From: Thermoprotei archaeon
Lineage (GTDB): Archaea; Thermoproteota; Thermoprotei; Thermoproteales; B15-G16
DNA: 64,000 nt
Assembly: GCA_003649205.1 (NCBI GenBank)
Contig: QMRC01000004.1
Span: 60,459 to 124,458 of the forward strand
Reading direction: 5' to 3'
Shown: positions 7,239-15,888 of the stretch, in pieces
Layout: each line of letters opens with the position of its first letter
Position numbering within the stretch: the stretch's first letter is position 1
The notes under the pieces: model-generated
Seen by the model: the letters and a program-made list of their open reading frames with translations, nothing else
Databases searched by the model: none
Told to the model about the DNA's origin: nothing
Made by a program: the position numbers and the translations under genes

Positions 7239-8471
7239 ATGCATGTCGCTCCTTGGTGTTTAACTACTTCTCTTTCTTCATCCATGGTCATCATCTATAA
7301 TATGTTGAGTGGTGATTATGCTCTTGTTGAGGGGGATTTTCTTGAGAAGGTCCTTTGTGATGAGGTTTCTCCTGATGATAGCGATCTGAGGATGTTGATT
7401 GATGGTGGTTTTGTTGTTTCTGATTTCTCTTCCTCACCGCCTAGAGGTGTTCGTGAGTTCTCTGTGTTTGTTTCTGTTACTTCGCGATGTAATTTGAGGT
7501 GTGTGTACTGCTATGAGTCTTTTAGGTCTGGTGTTGATATGTCTCTTGATGTTGCTTCTAAGGTACTTGATTGGTTGTCCAGTGTGCTCTCTGGAGGTGG
7601 TTATGAGAGGTTAGTCTTTGTTCACTATGGTGGTGAACCTCTTTTAAATCCTGGTGTCATTACTTACCTTGGTCGTGAAGTTAGGAAATTGTGCTCTAGA
7701 TTAGGTGTTGAGTGTGTTGAGTGTTTAGTTACCAATGGTACTCTACTTAGTGGGTTCTCTAGTACTGCTCGTGAGTTTATTGATTTTGTTCAGGTAACTA
7801 TTGATGGTGTTGGTTTGGTACACGATGTTAGGAGACCGTATGTCGATGGTAGGGGGAGTTTTTGTGATGTTATTAGTGGTCTCTTGTCTGCTCTTGATCA
7901 TGGATTGAGGGGATGCATTAGGGTTAATGTCGATAGAGGGAATGTAGATCGTGTACCTGAGCTACTTCACTACCTAAGAGATCTGGGTGTTTACAGGAAG
8001 ATCAACTACATTGGTTTCTCCCCGGTATATCCTCCTCAAGCTACTTCCACGTACTCTCAAGCGTTATCGCTTGATGAGTGGTGTACTCACTTCCTAAAGC
8101 TACTGAGATGCGCTGTTGATCTTGGTTTTCGTATTCAGCCTCCACCTGCAGGTGGTGGTTGTACATTTGGTTCAGGTGCGGCTATTGATGAGAGAGGTAG
8201 TGTCTATCCATGTCCTGGATTCCTTGGTATTGAAGCTATGTGCTTGGGTAGGATTAGTGGTTATTGGTGTCTTCCCAGAGTTGAAGTTAAGGCTTGTGAA
8301 GACTGTAGGTTTAAGTGGATTTGTGAAGGTGGTTGTAGGTACCTAGCATATGTCACTGGTCGTGGTTTGAATGAGAGGTACTGCCTAAAGCCATATTACG
8401 AGCGAGTTTTGGAGGAGCATGTTAGGTTATTCGTTAAGTCTGTTGAGGGGTCTGAAGGTGGGAGTTGTTAA
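7239..8471 (+). CDS. Radical SAM/SPASM-domain peptide- or protein-modifying enzyme
   Basis: The 410-residue protein has an N-terminal segment typical of SPASM maturases (NMLSGDYALVEGDFLEKVL). The radical SAM core follows, with CNLRCVYC near residue 90 binding the SAM-cleaving 4Fe-4S cluster and GGEP about 55 residues later. The C-terminal SPASM domain has GGGCTFGSG, VYPCPGF and the CEDCRFKWICEGGC cluster, then a final Cys near ERYC, enough for auxiliary clusters. I use the ATG at 7239; a GTG directly before it (7236) is also possible. Codons are U- and G-rich compared with the metabolic genes nearby. The 24-codon peptide ORF upstream is the proposed substrate. Confidence 0.85.
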   Translation: MHVAPWCLTTSLSSSMVIIYNMLSGDYALVEGDFLEKVLCDEVSPDDSDLRMLIDGGFVVSDFSSSPPRGVREFSVFVSVTSRCNLRCVYCYESFRSGVDMSLDVASKVLDWLSSVLSGGGYERLVFVHYGGEPLLNPGVITYLGREVRKLCSRLGVECVECLVTNGTLLSGFSSTAREFIDFVQVTIDGVGLVHDVRRPYVDGRGSFCDVISGLLSALDHGLRGCIRVNVDRGNVDRVPELLHYLRDLGVYRKINYIGFSPVYPPQATSTYSQALSLDEWCTHFLKLLRCAVDLGFRIQPPPAGGGCTFGSGAAIDERGSVYPCPGFLGIEAMCLGRISGYWCLPRVEVKACEDCRFKWICEGGCRYLAYVTGRGLNERYCLKPYYERVLEEHVRLFVKSVEGSEGGSC

Positions 8472-8482
8472 CGCGCCCGACG

Positions 8483-8526
8483 GAGATCCCCTCATCGCTG
8501 GGAACAATGCCCCTCTCAGGGATCTC
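8483..8526 (+). terminator. Hairpin in the convergent gap after the radical SAM gene
   Basis: GAGATCCC (8483-8490) pairs perfectly with GGGATCTC (8519-8526) around a 28-nt loop that can form an inner GGG/CCC pair. It lies between two convergent genes. It could be a 3'-end structure for either gene; I could not fit it to a C/D box or H/ACA RNA. Confidence 0.3.
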
Positions 8527-8558
8527 TACTTGGTGTCTAGCTGCCGTGTTTAATACCT

Positions 8559-9281
8559 TTACTCAATTCCTAGGGTTTTCTTAATGAACTTTCTCATAGC
8601 TTCCTTCCCCTCAGTTGTTAGTACCTCAAGTAGCTTAGCTATAGGTACTTCGTTCAGTACCTTGAAGAATGTCTTTGTGGCTAGGTACCTACCATCTGTC
8701 TCTACCTCTATGTCTCGACAGACGTTCCATAGCTTATCCTGTATGCTTGACATGAAGTTTGCATCTATGCTGTCAGCTAGGTGAACTATCTCTGATTCAA
8801 TCATTGTGAAGGGTACTGTACCGTGTACTTCAGCTAGACACCTAACTAATCTCTCTGGTGCACCTCTGTGTGCTAGTTCAGCAATTATGGTGAATTCATG
8901 GCTTAGGTACCAGTCATCTCTTGGTCTGTAACCACCTGTGACTGGGTCTCTCTCATATTGGTAGTACTTGAAGATGTCGTGTAGTATTGCTGTTGCTATT
9001 GTTAGGTCTAGGTCAACACTTATTGAGTACACATTGCGGTATATCTTCGCTATGGATTCGCTGATTAGGACTACGCTTAGTGTGTGGTCGATTAGTCCAC
9101 CAGGGTATGCGTGGTGTTTTCTTGGTGCTGCTGGTGATTCCTCGAGTGTTATCTTTGGTTGTACGTTGCAGAATGTTATTCTCGGGTTTGTTAGTATGCT
9201 TATGACTACGTCTCTTATAGCTGGATCTCGTACTTCATGAGCTTTCTCGAGTAGGTGCTTGAGCTTACTCCTCGTGTCCAT
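8559..9281 (-). CDS. HD-domain phosphohydrolase
   Basis: This 240-residue protein has metal-dependent HD superfamily signatures: KHHAYPGGLIDHTLSV near residue 55, the HD doublet in ATAILHDIFKYYQY near residue 100, a following His (SHEFTIIAELAHRG), and a late Asp in HLADSIDA. The PGGLxDHT motif resembles YhaM-type 3'-5' exoribonucleases, but the N-terminal OB-fold of YhaM is absent. A nuclease or nucleotide hydrolase role is possible; the substrate is unknown. It is convergent with the radical SAM gene and divergent from the glycosyltransferase at 9346. Confidence 0.78.
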   Translation of the reverse strand: MDTRSKLKHLLEKAHEVRDPAIRDVVISILTNPRITFCNVQPKITLEESPAAPRKHHAYPGGLIDHTLSVVLISESIAKIYRNVYSISVDLDLTIATAILHDIFKYYQYERDPVTGGYRPRDDWYLSHEFTIIAELAHRGAPERLVRCLAEVHGTVPFTMIESEIVHLADSIDANFMSSIQDKLWNVCRDIEVETDGRYLATKTFFKVLNEVPIAKLLEVLTTEGKEAMRKFIKKTLGIE

Positions 9282-9345
9282 GGTCTCGATTTACCTTAGT
9301 CTTAATACTGTGTGGTAATTAGGTTTTTGGTGTATGTGTTGTGTG

Positions 9346-10155
9346 ATGGTTGATGTTGTTTTGCTTACGAAGAATTCTCTATCTAGTGTTGGTGAGCGTA
9401 TTCTGAAGCTTTGTTTACGTTCTCTGTACCTAAATGTTCCTGTTCATAGGTTAATTGTTGTTGATGGTGGATCTACTGATGGTACTGTTGAGTTCGTATC
9501 TAGGTACCCTAGGGTTGAGGTTGTCTATGACTACGGTACTAGGGCTACAGCTAGGTGCTTGGGTCTAAGGTTGTGTGATTGTGAGTACGTTCTTTTTCTT
9601 GACTGCGATGTGGTGTTGTGTAGGGATTGGTTTCGTAGAGCTTTTCGCTACTTCTCTAATTCTCGTGTTGGTGCTGTTGAGGGTTATCCACTACACATCG
9701 TTTCGAGTGGTGAGTATAGATTTGCTGTTGCTAGGTCTAGGTTCAGAGGTATTTTCCGTAGTGAGTTGGTAGAGGGTAAGAGGGCGTTTACAGGGGATAC
9801 CCTGATTAGGAAGGTTGCTGTTGAGGGTATCTCTATTCCGAGCTATCTCCACGTATATGAGGATGAGTACATTAGGTGCTGGGTTGAGTCGAGAGGCTTC
9901 CTCTGGTTGAAGGTTCGTGACCCATATTGCTACCACTTTACACAGTACTATCGACCCATAGATGGCTACTACTCAGGTTACGTACTAGCTAAGAGACGTG
10001 GGGTAAGTGCGATATCACTTTTAAGAAGTACTGTACTCGACATACTACTCTCACCAGCAGCTCTTAGTCTAAGGGATATGAGTAGGATTCTACGGTACGA
10101 TATTGAGAAGCTTCGTGGCGTTCTCTACGCTAAACTTAAAGAGCGTAGTAGCTAG
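9346..10155 (+). CDS. Family 2 glycosyltransferase
   Basis: The GT-A fold signature of GT2 enzymes is clear: VDVVLLTKNS at the N-terminus, LIVVDGGSTDGTVEFV, then the metal-binding LDCDVVLCRDWF (a DxD), and a later VYEDEYIRCWVESRG acceptor/catalytic-base region. It would transfer a sugar from a nucleotide donor to a surface glycan or lipid. The frame also has an ATG at 9334 (MCCVMVDV), but the ATG at 9346 gives the usual MVDVVLLTKN start. No membrane segment is obvious. A C/D box sRNA follows its stop codon by a few bases. Confidence 0.85.
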   Translation: MVDVVLLTKNSLSSVGERILKLCLRSLYLNVPVHRLIVVDGGSTDGTVEFVSRYPRVEVVYDYGTRATARCLGLRLCDCEYVLFLDCDVVLCRDWFRRAFRYFSNSRVGAVEGYPLHIVSSGEYRFAVARSRFRGIFRSELVEGKRAFTGDTLIRKVAVEGISIPSYLHVYEDEYIRCWVESRGFLWLKVRDPYCYHFTQYYRPIDGYYSGYVLAKRRGVSAISLLRSTVLDILLSPAALSLRDMSRILRYDIEKLRGVLYAKLKERSS

Positions 10156-10160
10156 GTTCT

Positions 10161-10222
10161 CTCAGTGATGAGAAGAGGGTCAACAGATGAGGTAAGTGAA
10201 GAGAACTTACCAGACTGATTAC
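10161..10222 (+). ncRNA. C/D box sRNA
   Basis: The boxes are C GTGATGA (10165-10171), D' CAGA (10184-10187), C' GTGAAGA (10196-10202) and D CTGA (10215-10218), with 12-nt guides GAAGAGGGTCAA and GAACTTACCAGA. It lies directly after the glycosyltransferase stop, and its D box abuts the antisense stop of thiI. Confidence 0.75.
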
Positions 10223-11382
10223 AGCTCAGTAACCTCCATCTCTCGTACGAGAAGCTCAACCAAGTTCTCAATACCAAAGTCCTCAAGTACTTTACGATCC
10301 TTCTCCTTAGCGTGTGTAATGGGGTACTTAGGAACAAGCTTACAAGCAATCACATCCCTAGCGGCTATATCGTAGACACCAATCCTACGTGCCAGTGCGC
10401 CAATCTCATTCTTATCCATAGCCACTACAGGTCTTATAACTGGCATTCGTATACTTGTAGATAGGAAGTAAAGGTTATCGAGGGTTTGTGAAGCTACTTG
10501 ACCAATGCTCTCTCCGGTAACGATAGCTTTAGCTCTCTCACGTCTAGCTACTTCCTCAGCTACTCTATACATGAGTACCTTACACAGTAAGCACCTGTAC
10601 CTACCTGCATTCGGTACTTTCTCATGTGCTCTACCCAGAGGAACTACGTAGAGTCTCCACCTATCTTGAGGAACCCATTCACGCAACCACTGAAGCACTC
10701 TCCTCGCTCGCTCTCTAGCTTCTTCACTAGTGTATGGAGTGAGATCACAGTAGATAGGTATAACCTCACAACCTCTCTTCATGACTAACCACGTTGCAAC
10801 TGCACTATCGACACCACCTGAAATCAATGACACAACCCTACCCTCAACACCATACGGTAAACCACCGGGCCCCTCATGGAAGTCCTTAAATACATAGGCA
10901 TACCTATCCCTGATCTCGACATAAATCGTGACATCAGGTCTCTCTAGATCAACCTTAAGACCCTTAACGTAGCTGAGTACATCACTACCCAAGATCTTCT
11001 TCAACTCAAGACTAGTGTACGGAAACCTCTTATTAGCTCTATTCACCTCAATAGCAAATCTCATACCAGGAGCTAAAACTGTCTGAGCTAACTTGATGAC
11101 GGTATCACGTATGCTATCTAGAGACAGATCAGTTCTCACAGCGGGACTAACCGAAGTCACACCAAAACATCTACATGCAACCCTACAAACATCATCTACA
11201 TGAGGTGTATAGATGATAATTCTCCCCCACTCACGATCTAGGACAGTACTCCCAATACCACACCTCTTGAGCATATGCAGTAGGTTGTCAATTAGCTTAT
11301 CTTCCATCCTCCTCCTAACTACAGGTGACTTAACTGCAATTTCACCAAATCTCACTAAAACAGTATCGAACCTAAGAGTCAC
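10219..11382 (-). CDS. thiI: ThiI: tRNA 4-thiouridine synthase / sulfur transfer (no rhodanese domain)
   Basis: The 387-residue protein has an N-terminal ferredoxin-like and THUMP region (about 1-165; VLVRFGEIAVKSPVVRRRME is typical) and an adenylating PP-loop domain (VVSLISGGVDSAVATWLVM near residue 185; RYRCLLCKVLMYRVAEEVA later, then TGESIGQVASQTLDNL). It activates U8 of tRNA for thiolation. The C-terminal rhodanese domain of enterobacterial ThiI is absent, as usual in archaea. The gene ends next to an sRNA on the other strand. It lies downstream of thi4 on the same strand with a 37-nt gap, so the two sulfur/thiamine genes are probably co-transcribed. Confidence 0.93.
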   Translation of the reverse strand: MTLRFDTVLVRFGEIAVKSPVVRRRMEDKLIDNLLHMLKRCGIGSTVLDREWGRIIIYTPHVDDVCRVACRCFGVTSVSPAVRTDLSLDSIRDTVIKLAQTVLAPGMRFAIEVNRANKRFPYTSLELKKILGSDVLSYVKGLKVDLERPDVTIYVEIRDRYAYVFKDFHEGPGGLPYGVEGRVVSLISGGVDSAVATWLVMKRGCEVIPIYCDLTPYTSEEARERARRVLQWLREWVPQDRWRLYVVPLGRAHEKVPNAGRYRCLLCKVLMYRVAEEVARRERAKAIVTGESIGQVASQTLDNLYFLSTSIRMPVIRPVVAMDKNEIGALARRIGVYDIAARDVIACKLVPKYPITHAKEKDRKVLEDFGIENLVELLVREMEVTEL

Positions 11383-11419
11383 AGAAAAACACCATCCACG
11401 AACTTAGGTATTTTTCAAA

Positions 11420-12223
11420 TCACTTCCTACTCTGTAGATCCTCTATAATTACCTCAGCTACCTTCCTACCTGATAGCAGCATACCACCGAATATCGGCCC
11501 CATCCTAGGTAAGCCATATAGCGTCGCAACAGCCATACCAGTTACGTAGAGACCAGGACACACTCTACCAGTGTACTCTACAACGAGCTTCTCAGCAACA
11601 GGTACATTCATTGATGAAAAGCCTTTTAACTCTAGCCTTAGCTTTGGTAACTTCTTCTTCGCTATAGCAATTACCTCAGCATCGTGACCAGTAGCATCTA
11701 CGACAGCACTTGATACTATACCAATTGGATCTACATGAAGACCTGATAGCTGTACAGCAGACCACTGGGCAACAACACCACACACCTTAATCTCATCGCC
11801 CTCCTCCCTATACACGAGATCCTCAACAGATACACCGAGTATGATCCTAGCTCCTGCATCTATAGCTGAAGCAGCTAGCTTAGCGATCATCTCAGCTGGA
11901 TCAACTACGTAAACTCCATCCTCAACCTCACTCAATCTACACCCAATCTCTCTCAAGATGCTGTCAGCAGGTGACTCAACAACGATCCTTGGGAACAGCA
12001 TACCTCCCCCACCAATACCACCGCCAAAGCTTAATCTCCTCTCAAACACTACAGTCTTTAGACCAGCCTTAGCTAGGTACCTAGCAGCGGTCAATCCTGA
12101 AGGTCCTGCACCAACTATAACAACGTCAACATCACTACACTCATAAAGAAGCTCTAGAGCTGACTTCAGTATGTGTCTAGTTACAGCTAACTCACTTACC
12201 TCCCTAATACTCATACCCAGCAC
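11420..12223 (-). CDS. thi4: Thiamine thiazole synthase Thi4 (archaeal type)
   Basis: The 267-residue protein builds the thiazole of thiamine from NAD and glycine. The FAD/NAD-binding Rossmann motif is [18 protein letters not shown] near residue 35, followed by [18 protein letters not shown] and the C-terminal [17 protein letters not shown]. In fungal Thi4 a cysteine donates its own sulfur; lining up the TGHD motif, this protein has alanine there, so it should use free sulfide catalytically, as described for archaeal Thi4 enzymes. It overlaps nothing and is followed by thiI. A palindromic TATA region at 12244-12258 separates it from the divergent Lrp-type gene. Confidence 0.93.
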   Translation of the reverse strand: MLGMSIREVSELAVTRHILKSALELLYECSDVDVVIVGAGPSGLTAARYLAKAGLKTVVFERRLSFGGGIGGGGMLFPRIVVESPADSILREIGCRLSEVEDGVYVVDPAEMIAKLAASAIDAGARIILGVSVEDLVYREEGDEIKVCGVVAQWSAVQLSGLHVDPIGIVSSAVVDATGHDAEVIAIAKKKLPKLRLELKGFSSMNVPVAEKLVVEYTGRVCPGLYVTGMAVATLYGLPRMGPIFGGMLLSGRKVAEVIIEDLQSRK

Positions 12224-12243
12224 CTCTCGTAAAAATGTAGGGG

Positions 12244-12258
12244 AAACTTTATAAGTTT
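12244..12258. promoter_or_regulatory. Palindromic TATA region between thi4 and Lrp-type regulator
   Basis: AAACTT-TAT-AAGTTT is an inverted repeat centred on a TATA box. It lies 37 nt before the regulator ATG and 21 nt before the thi4 start. It could serve as promoter and as operator for the adjacent Lrp-type protein. Confidence 0.45.
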
Positions 12259-12294
12259 TCTACAAATTGTTGAGTAAGACGTGAGTGAGAAATC

Positions 12295-12846
12295 ATGCAC
12301 AGAAAGCTAGTGCTAGATGACATCGATGAAGCACTAATCTCCGAACTCCAAAAAGATGGTAGACTGAGCCTTGTTGACCTTGGTCGTAGAGTTGGCCTTA
12401 GACACTCAAGCGTTAGATCCAGGTTAATTAAGTTAGTTAAGGAGAACCTCATAAAGGTAACAGCACTTCTCAACTACAAGAAGCTAGACCTCAAGCTAGC
12501 TCTTGTAGGTCTCTCTGTGAGAAATCTTGAGAAGAACATGAGTAAGCTACGTAATCTCTGCCAGTGTCATCACGTTGTTTACCTCTTTCAACTCGTTGGT
12601 GGCAAGTACAACGTACTTCTTCTCTTCGTGTACAGGAATGAGAGCAAGCTCAGAGCATTTATCGAGAAGAGAATTCGAACAATTCCTGATATTGATGATA
12701 TAGAGGTTACTCTAGTTGATACAGCAGTACCGATATTCCTACCAATTAGGTTGGGTGCACTAAAGGAAGCACCTATCTGTAGTCAGGAGTGCACTACCTG
12801 TGGTTTAAGAGAGGTTATCTGTACTGGCTGTGATGTAGGTAGGTGA
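12295..12846 (+). CDS. Lrp/AsnC-family regulator with Cys-rich C-terminal tail
   Basis: The 183-residue protein has an Lrp-type N-terminal winged helix (LVLDDIDEALISELQKDGRLSL, HTH near 25-50) and an AsnC ligand domain (residues 65-150). The C-terminus adds about 22 residues with five cysteines (CSQECTTCGLREVICTGC), a likely metal or Fe-S site that standard Lrp proteins lack. Its stop overlaps the start of the SufC-like ATPase by 4 nt, so the two are co-translated. The pair suggests a regulator sensing iron-sulfur or metal status; this is inference. Confidence 0.82.
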   Translation: MHRKLVLDDIDEALISELQKDGRLSLVDLGRRVGLRHSSVRSRLIKLVKENLIKVTALLNYKKLDLKLALVGLSVRNLEKNMSKLRNLCQCHHVVYLFQLVGGKYNVLLLFVYRNESKLRAFIEKRIRTIPDIDDIEVTLVDTAVPIFLPIRLGALKEAPICSQECTTCGLREVICTGCDVGR

Positions 12847-13574
12847 TTACCTTGTTACTTGAGCTACGTAGAGTAACCGTTAGTGTGGCAGGTAGGGTAG
12901 TACTCAAGGAGATTAACATGGAGATTGGTAGAAGGGAAGTTCACGTACTGCTTGGTCCTAACGGTGCAGGTAAGTCAACTCTTCTGAAGGCTATCATGGG
13001 TTTACCTGATTATGATGTTGTTGAAGGGGAAATGTACTTTGAGGATGTAAATCTCCTCAATCTAAAACCCTATGAGAGAGCTAAGCTCGGTATTGCTCTA
13101 TCCCATCAGAATCCTCCAAAGCTAAGTATACGAACAAGCTACTTCTTCACTAAATTAATTGAGAAGTACGGTGGTAATTTCAAGGAGTTCATTGACTACT
13201 GCAGGAAGCTTAATATAGAGCACTTAATTGATAGAGAGCTCTTCAGGGGCTTTAGTGGTGGTGAGATTAAGAGAGTTGAGTTATTGACGGTGCTCAGTCA
13301 GAGACCTAAGTTAGCTCTTCTTGATGAACCAGATAGCGGAGTCGATATCGATAGTATTGTTCTCGTAGGTTCTCTAATAAACGACTTAGTTGATAGAGGA
13401 GCTAGCATCCTCCTCGTAACTCATACAGGTACCATACTCAAGTATCTCAGGAAAATCGATGTTGTTCACGTACTAATTGGTGGGAAGTTGATATACAGTG
13501 GTGATCCAGGTATACTACCTAAGCTCTTTGCTCTAGGTTATGAGAGGTTCCTCAATTACATAAGTACCTGCTAA
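12843..13574 (+). CDS. sufC: SufC-like ABC ATPase
   Basis: The 243-residue ABC ATPase has Walker A LGPNGAGKSTLLKAIMG, a SufC-like Q-loop (LSHQNPPKLSIRTS), signature FSGGEIKRVE, Walker B LALLDEPDSGVDID and switch His VTHTG. The DEPDSGVDID stretch and the absence of membrane partners are characteristic of SufC, the ATPase of Fe-S cluster assembly. No sufB or sufD gene lies in the window. The start may be GTG 12843 (overlapping the regulator stop) or TTG 12852. It is coupled to the Cys-tailed Lrp-type regulator. Confidence 0.8.
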   Translation: MITLLLELRRVTVSVAGRVVLKEINMEIGRREVHVLLGPNGAGKSTLLKAIMGLPDYDVVEGEMYFEDVNLLNLKPYERAKLGIALSHQNPPKLSIRTSYFFTKLIEKYGGNFKEFIDYCRKLNIEHLIDRELFRGFSGGEIKRVELLTVLSQRPKLALLDEPDSGVDIDSIVLVGSLINDLVDRGASILLVTHTGTILKYLRKIDVVHVLIGGKLIYSGDPGILPKLFALGYERFLNYISTC

Positions 13575-13741
13575 GTTCGTTGAAAGAGATGACCAAATGC
13601 GAGAACTAGCGAGCCCCCACAGGTACTGTACCTGTACAGCGATCAATTATCAATCTAAAATGGTTAGTACGGTCATACCTAACTAGATCGTATCGGTACT
13701 AGATGATGTCTAATTCATTAGCTGTAGATGCGACAACTATC

Positions 13742-14317
13742 TTAGGAAACTTCACTTGCTCTGGAGGTACCTAGCTCGAGAATCTTCAGAAGCTCGTGGA
13801 TACGCCTAGCAAGCTTCTCGAGATCTCTCATACCCTCAACATCATTTAGGACCTCTCCACTCTCAAATGCGTATAGGCAGACCCCTCTGAAACCAACTAT
13901 CATCTCGTGCTTTAGGAAGAATGAGATTACGGTGTTCACAGCTTGTTCATGTCCATACCTTCTACCTATAGCAACGACACCACCTACCTTATTCCTCAGC
14001 CTCCCTCTCAAACACCATGTCCTATCGATGAACGCTTTAAGGATAGAGGGTACGCTATTGAAGTACACTGGAGTAGCTATGACTATCGCTTTAGTGCGAA
14101 GGAGGTAATCTACGAGGATCCTCATATCGTCCTCAATGATACAGAACTCCTTCCTCAAACACTCTCTACATCCCCTACATGGCTGTATCCTGAAGCTCCT
14201 CAACATAACTGTAACAGGGTTCAGACCTAGTTCGCTAAACCTCTTCGTAAGGTATTCACATACGAGATCTGTATTCCCTCCAGGTCTAGGACTTGCACCT
14301 ACTACGAGTACGTCCAT
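13742..14317 (-). CDS. NADPH-dependent FMN reductase / iron-sulfur flavoprotein family
   Basis: The 191-residue flavodoxin-like protein starts MDVLVVGASPRPGGNTDLVC, the FMN phosphate-binding loop. It continues with CRGCRECLRKEFC, a Cys cluster as in the iron-sulfur flavoproteins (Isf), and TPVYFNSVPSILKAFIDRTW, the flavin-contacting loop. It would pass electrons from ferredoxin or NADPH to an unknown acceptor, perhaps for oxidative stress defence. The start is ATG 14317. The gap before it (13575-13741) holds no supported gene. Confidence 0.85.
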   Translation of the reverse strand: MDVLVVGASPRPGGNTDLVCEYLTKRFSELGLNPVTVMLRSFRIQPCRGCRECLRKEFCIIEDDMRILVDYLLRTKAIVIATPVYFNSVPSILKAFIDRTWCLRGRLRNKVGGVVAIGRRYGHEQAVNTVISFFLKHEMIVGFRGVCLYAFESGEVLNDVEGMRDLEKLARRIHELLKILELGTSRASEVS

Positions 14318-14397
14318 AGCCTATCACCAGTAAGACATAGATGTTACTTGGTGGAAACGTTTAACGGTTGAAGCTAAGCTCTTCTCAGCTAGGTGTA

Positions 14398-14606
14398 GTG
14401 TATGTAGAGCTTGCCACGCATGGAAAATGTATTATTGAGGGATCACTTACGATGCTGATGAGAATTCACCTGTCTTCACTACGTAGCTATAGACTTGTTC
14501 AATACTGTTGTTGCATCGTATAGCTGTGCTCTATCGGATGGGTGGAGAGGATATTGTTGTTAGGCTTGAGAACTACATAAAGCTTTTAGAAGGAAAAGGG
14601 GTCTAG
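14398..14606 (+). pseudogene. Possible small gene broken by one frameshift
   Basis: GTG 14398 (after AGGTGT) opens 41 codons ending at TAG 14521 (starting VYVELATHGKCIIEG and ending VQYCCCIV). An overlapping frame then runs on to a TAG near 14606 and reads RMGGEDIVVRLENYIKLLEG. Together they look like one about 70-residue protein interrupted near 14510. It could equally be two chance frames or a sequencing error. The rest of 14318-14656 shows nothing else. Confidence 0.3.
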
Positions 14607-14656
14607 CTAAGTTTGTGAGTTTTTATTACTGGGCTCTCTAATTCTAATTCCTTGAT

Positions 14657-14715
14657 CTAGGTGATGAGCTAGGGGTGTAACCGATCTGGTGATGTGAGGT
14701 AGTCTCGCTGAGGTA
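14657..14715 (+). ncRNA. C/D box sRNA upstream of glycosyltransferase gene
   Basis: The boxes are C GTGATGA (14661-14667), D' CCGA (14681-14684), C' GTGATGT (14689-14695) and D CTGA (14708-14711). The D guide is GAGGTAGTCTCG. A TTTTTATTA element lies about 30 nt before it. Its D box is only 10 nt from the glycosyltransferase ATG, so the sRNA may be cut from the mRNA leader. Confidence 0.75.
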
Positions 14716-14721
14716 TTGACC

Positions 14722-15888
14722 ATGGGTAGGGTAGCTGTTGTACACCATAGATTGCAGGCACGTGGTGGAGGTGAGTTCCTAGCTGTAGCAACAATAAATG
14801 CACTCAAGAAGGCAGGTCATGAAGTATGGTTAATCAGTAACGATAGGTCTATCGATGAGGTAAATAGGTCTATTCAGGTAGCGTACGGTAGGAGTATTGA
14901 AGTTGATAGACATATCAAACCTCTCTACGGTCTCTTGAGCAGAGTGAAGAAGTTCTCACTATATCAGAGGATTCCTGTTCTCATAACAGCGAGAAACCTT
15001 CTTAAGAAAGGCCTTGTTGACCTAGTGATTAATGTTCATGGCGACATGGTACCCATATCCATGCCAGGTAAGTACATACTGTACTGTCACTACCCAACAA
15101 TAGTTGCTATACACGAGAGTCCAAGGTATCGGAGATTCCCTCTAAACATCTACGTGAAACCGTACCTATACCTACTCAAGAAGTGGAAACCAAGAAATGA
15201 GGTGGTGCTCTGCAATTCGAACTTCAGTAAGAAGGTCATAAAGCAGATTTGGGGTATTGATGCTAAGGTACTTTACCCACCTGTTCCCATAGATGACTTC
15301 TCGAGAGCTAGCTCACGTACTGATAGAGAACCCCTAGTGTGTTCACTTGGGAGATTTACTCGTGAGAAGAGGTATGAGGTAGTAATCAAGGCCTTGCCTA
15401 AGGTGATTAGCGAGGTACCAGAAGCTAGGTTGGTGCTCATTGGATCGGCACAAGCTGTTGACTCTCGTAGGTACTTAGCTGAACTTCGTCACCTAGCTGA
15501 GAAACTTGGTGTCAGTAAATTTGTTGAGTTCAGAGTAGATGCTCCATTTCGCGAAGTAGTTGATTTACTGGGTAGGTCTATGGTGTATGTACACGCTATG
15601 GTGAATGAGCACTTCGGTATATCAATTGTCGAGGCTATGGCTGCTGGTTGTGTACCTGTTGTTCACGCATCTGGTGGTCCTTACGAGGATATTGTGGAGT
15701 ACGGTAAGTGGGGTCTCTACTTCAGGAATGTTGATGAGTTGTCTGAACAGATTATCAAGCTCTTAACCAATAGAGATCTGTGGTTGAAGTATCACAATCT
15801 AGCTATAGAGCGTAGTAAGTGCTTCAGTGAAGAAAAGTTCATGACCGCTATTGTCGAGATTTCTGAGCAGCTACTCTACGGGGCTTGA
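14722..15888 (+). CDS. Family 4 (GT-B) glycosyltransferase
   Basis: The 388-residue protein has GT4/GT-B signatures: HHRLQARGGGEFLAVATINA at the N-terminus (donor/acceptor groove glycine loop), LGRFTREKRYEVVIKALPKV starting the C-terminal domain, LVLIGSA, and EHFGISIVEAMAAGCVPVVH, the E(x7)E motif that binds the nucleotide sugar. It probably acts on a dolichol-linked or surface glycan. I chose the ATG at 14722 (MGRVAVVHH) over a TTG 6 nt upstream. It converges with the kinase gene on the other strand, overlapping its 3' end by about 41 nt. Confidence 0.88.
   Translation: MGRVAVVHHRLQARGGGEFLAVATINALKKAGHEVWLISNDRSIDEVNRSIQVAYGRSIEVDRHIKPLYGLLSRVKKFSLYQRIPVLITARNLLKKGLVDLVINVHGDMVPISMPGKYILYCHYPTIVAIHESPRYRRFPLNIYVKPYLYLLKKWKPRNEVVLCNSNFSKKVIKQIWGIDAKVLYPPVPIDDFSRASSRTDREPLVCSLGRFTREKRYEVVIKALPKVISEVPEARLVLIGSAQAVDSRRYLAELRHLAEKLGVSKFVEFRVDAPFREVVDLLGRSMVYVHAMVNEHFGISIVEAMAAGCVPVVHASGGPYEDIVEYGKWGLYFRNVDELSEQIIKLLTNRDLWLKYHNLAIERSKCFSEEKFMTAIVEISEQLLYGA

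Noticed and set aside
8472..8558. C/D box sRNA on the minus strand (GCGATGA with CTGA)
   Set aside because: The boxes are in the wrong order and spacing; the sequence is better described as a hairpin.
13575..13741. C box-like sequences after the SufC-like gene (GAGATGA, ATGATGT)
   Set aside because: No D' or D box at the proper spacing; left as an intergenic region with nothing supported.
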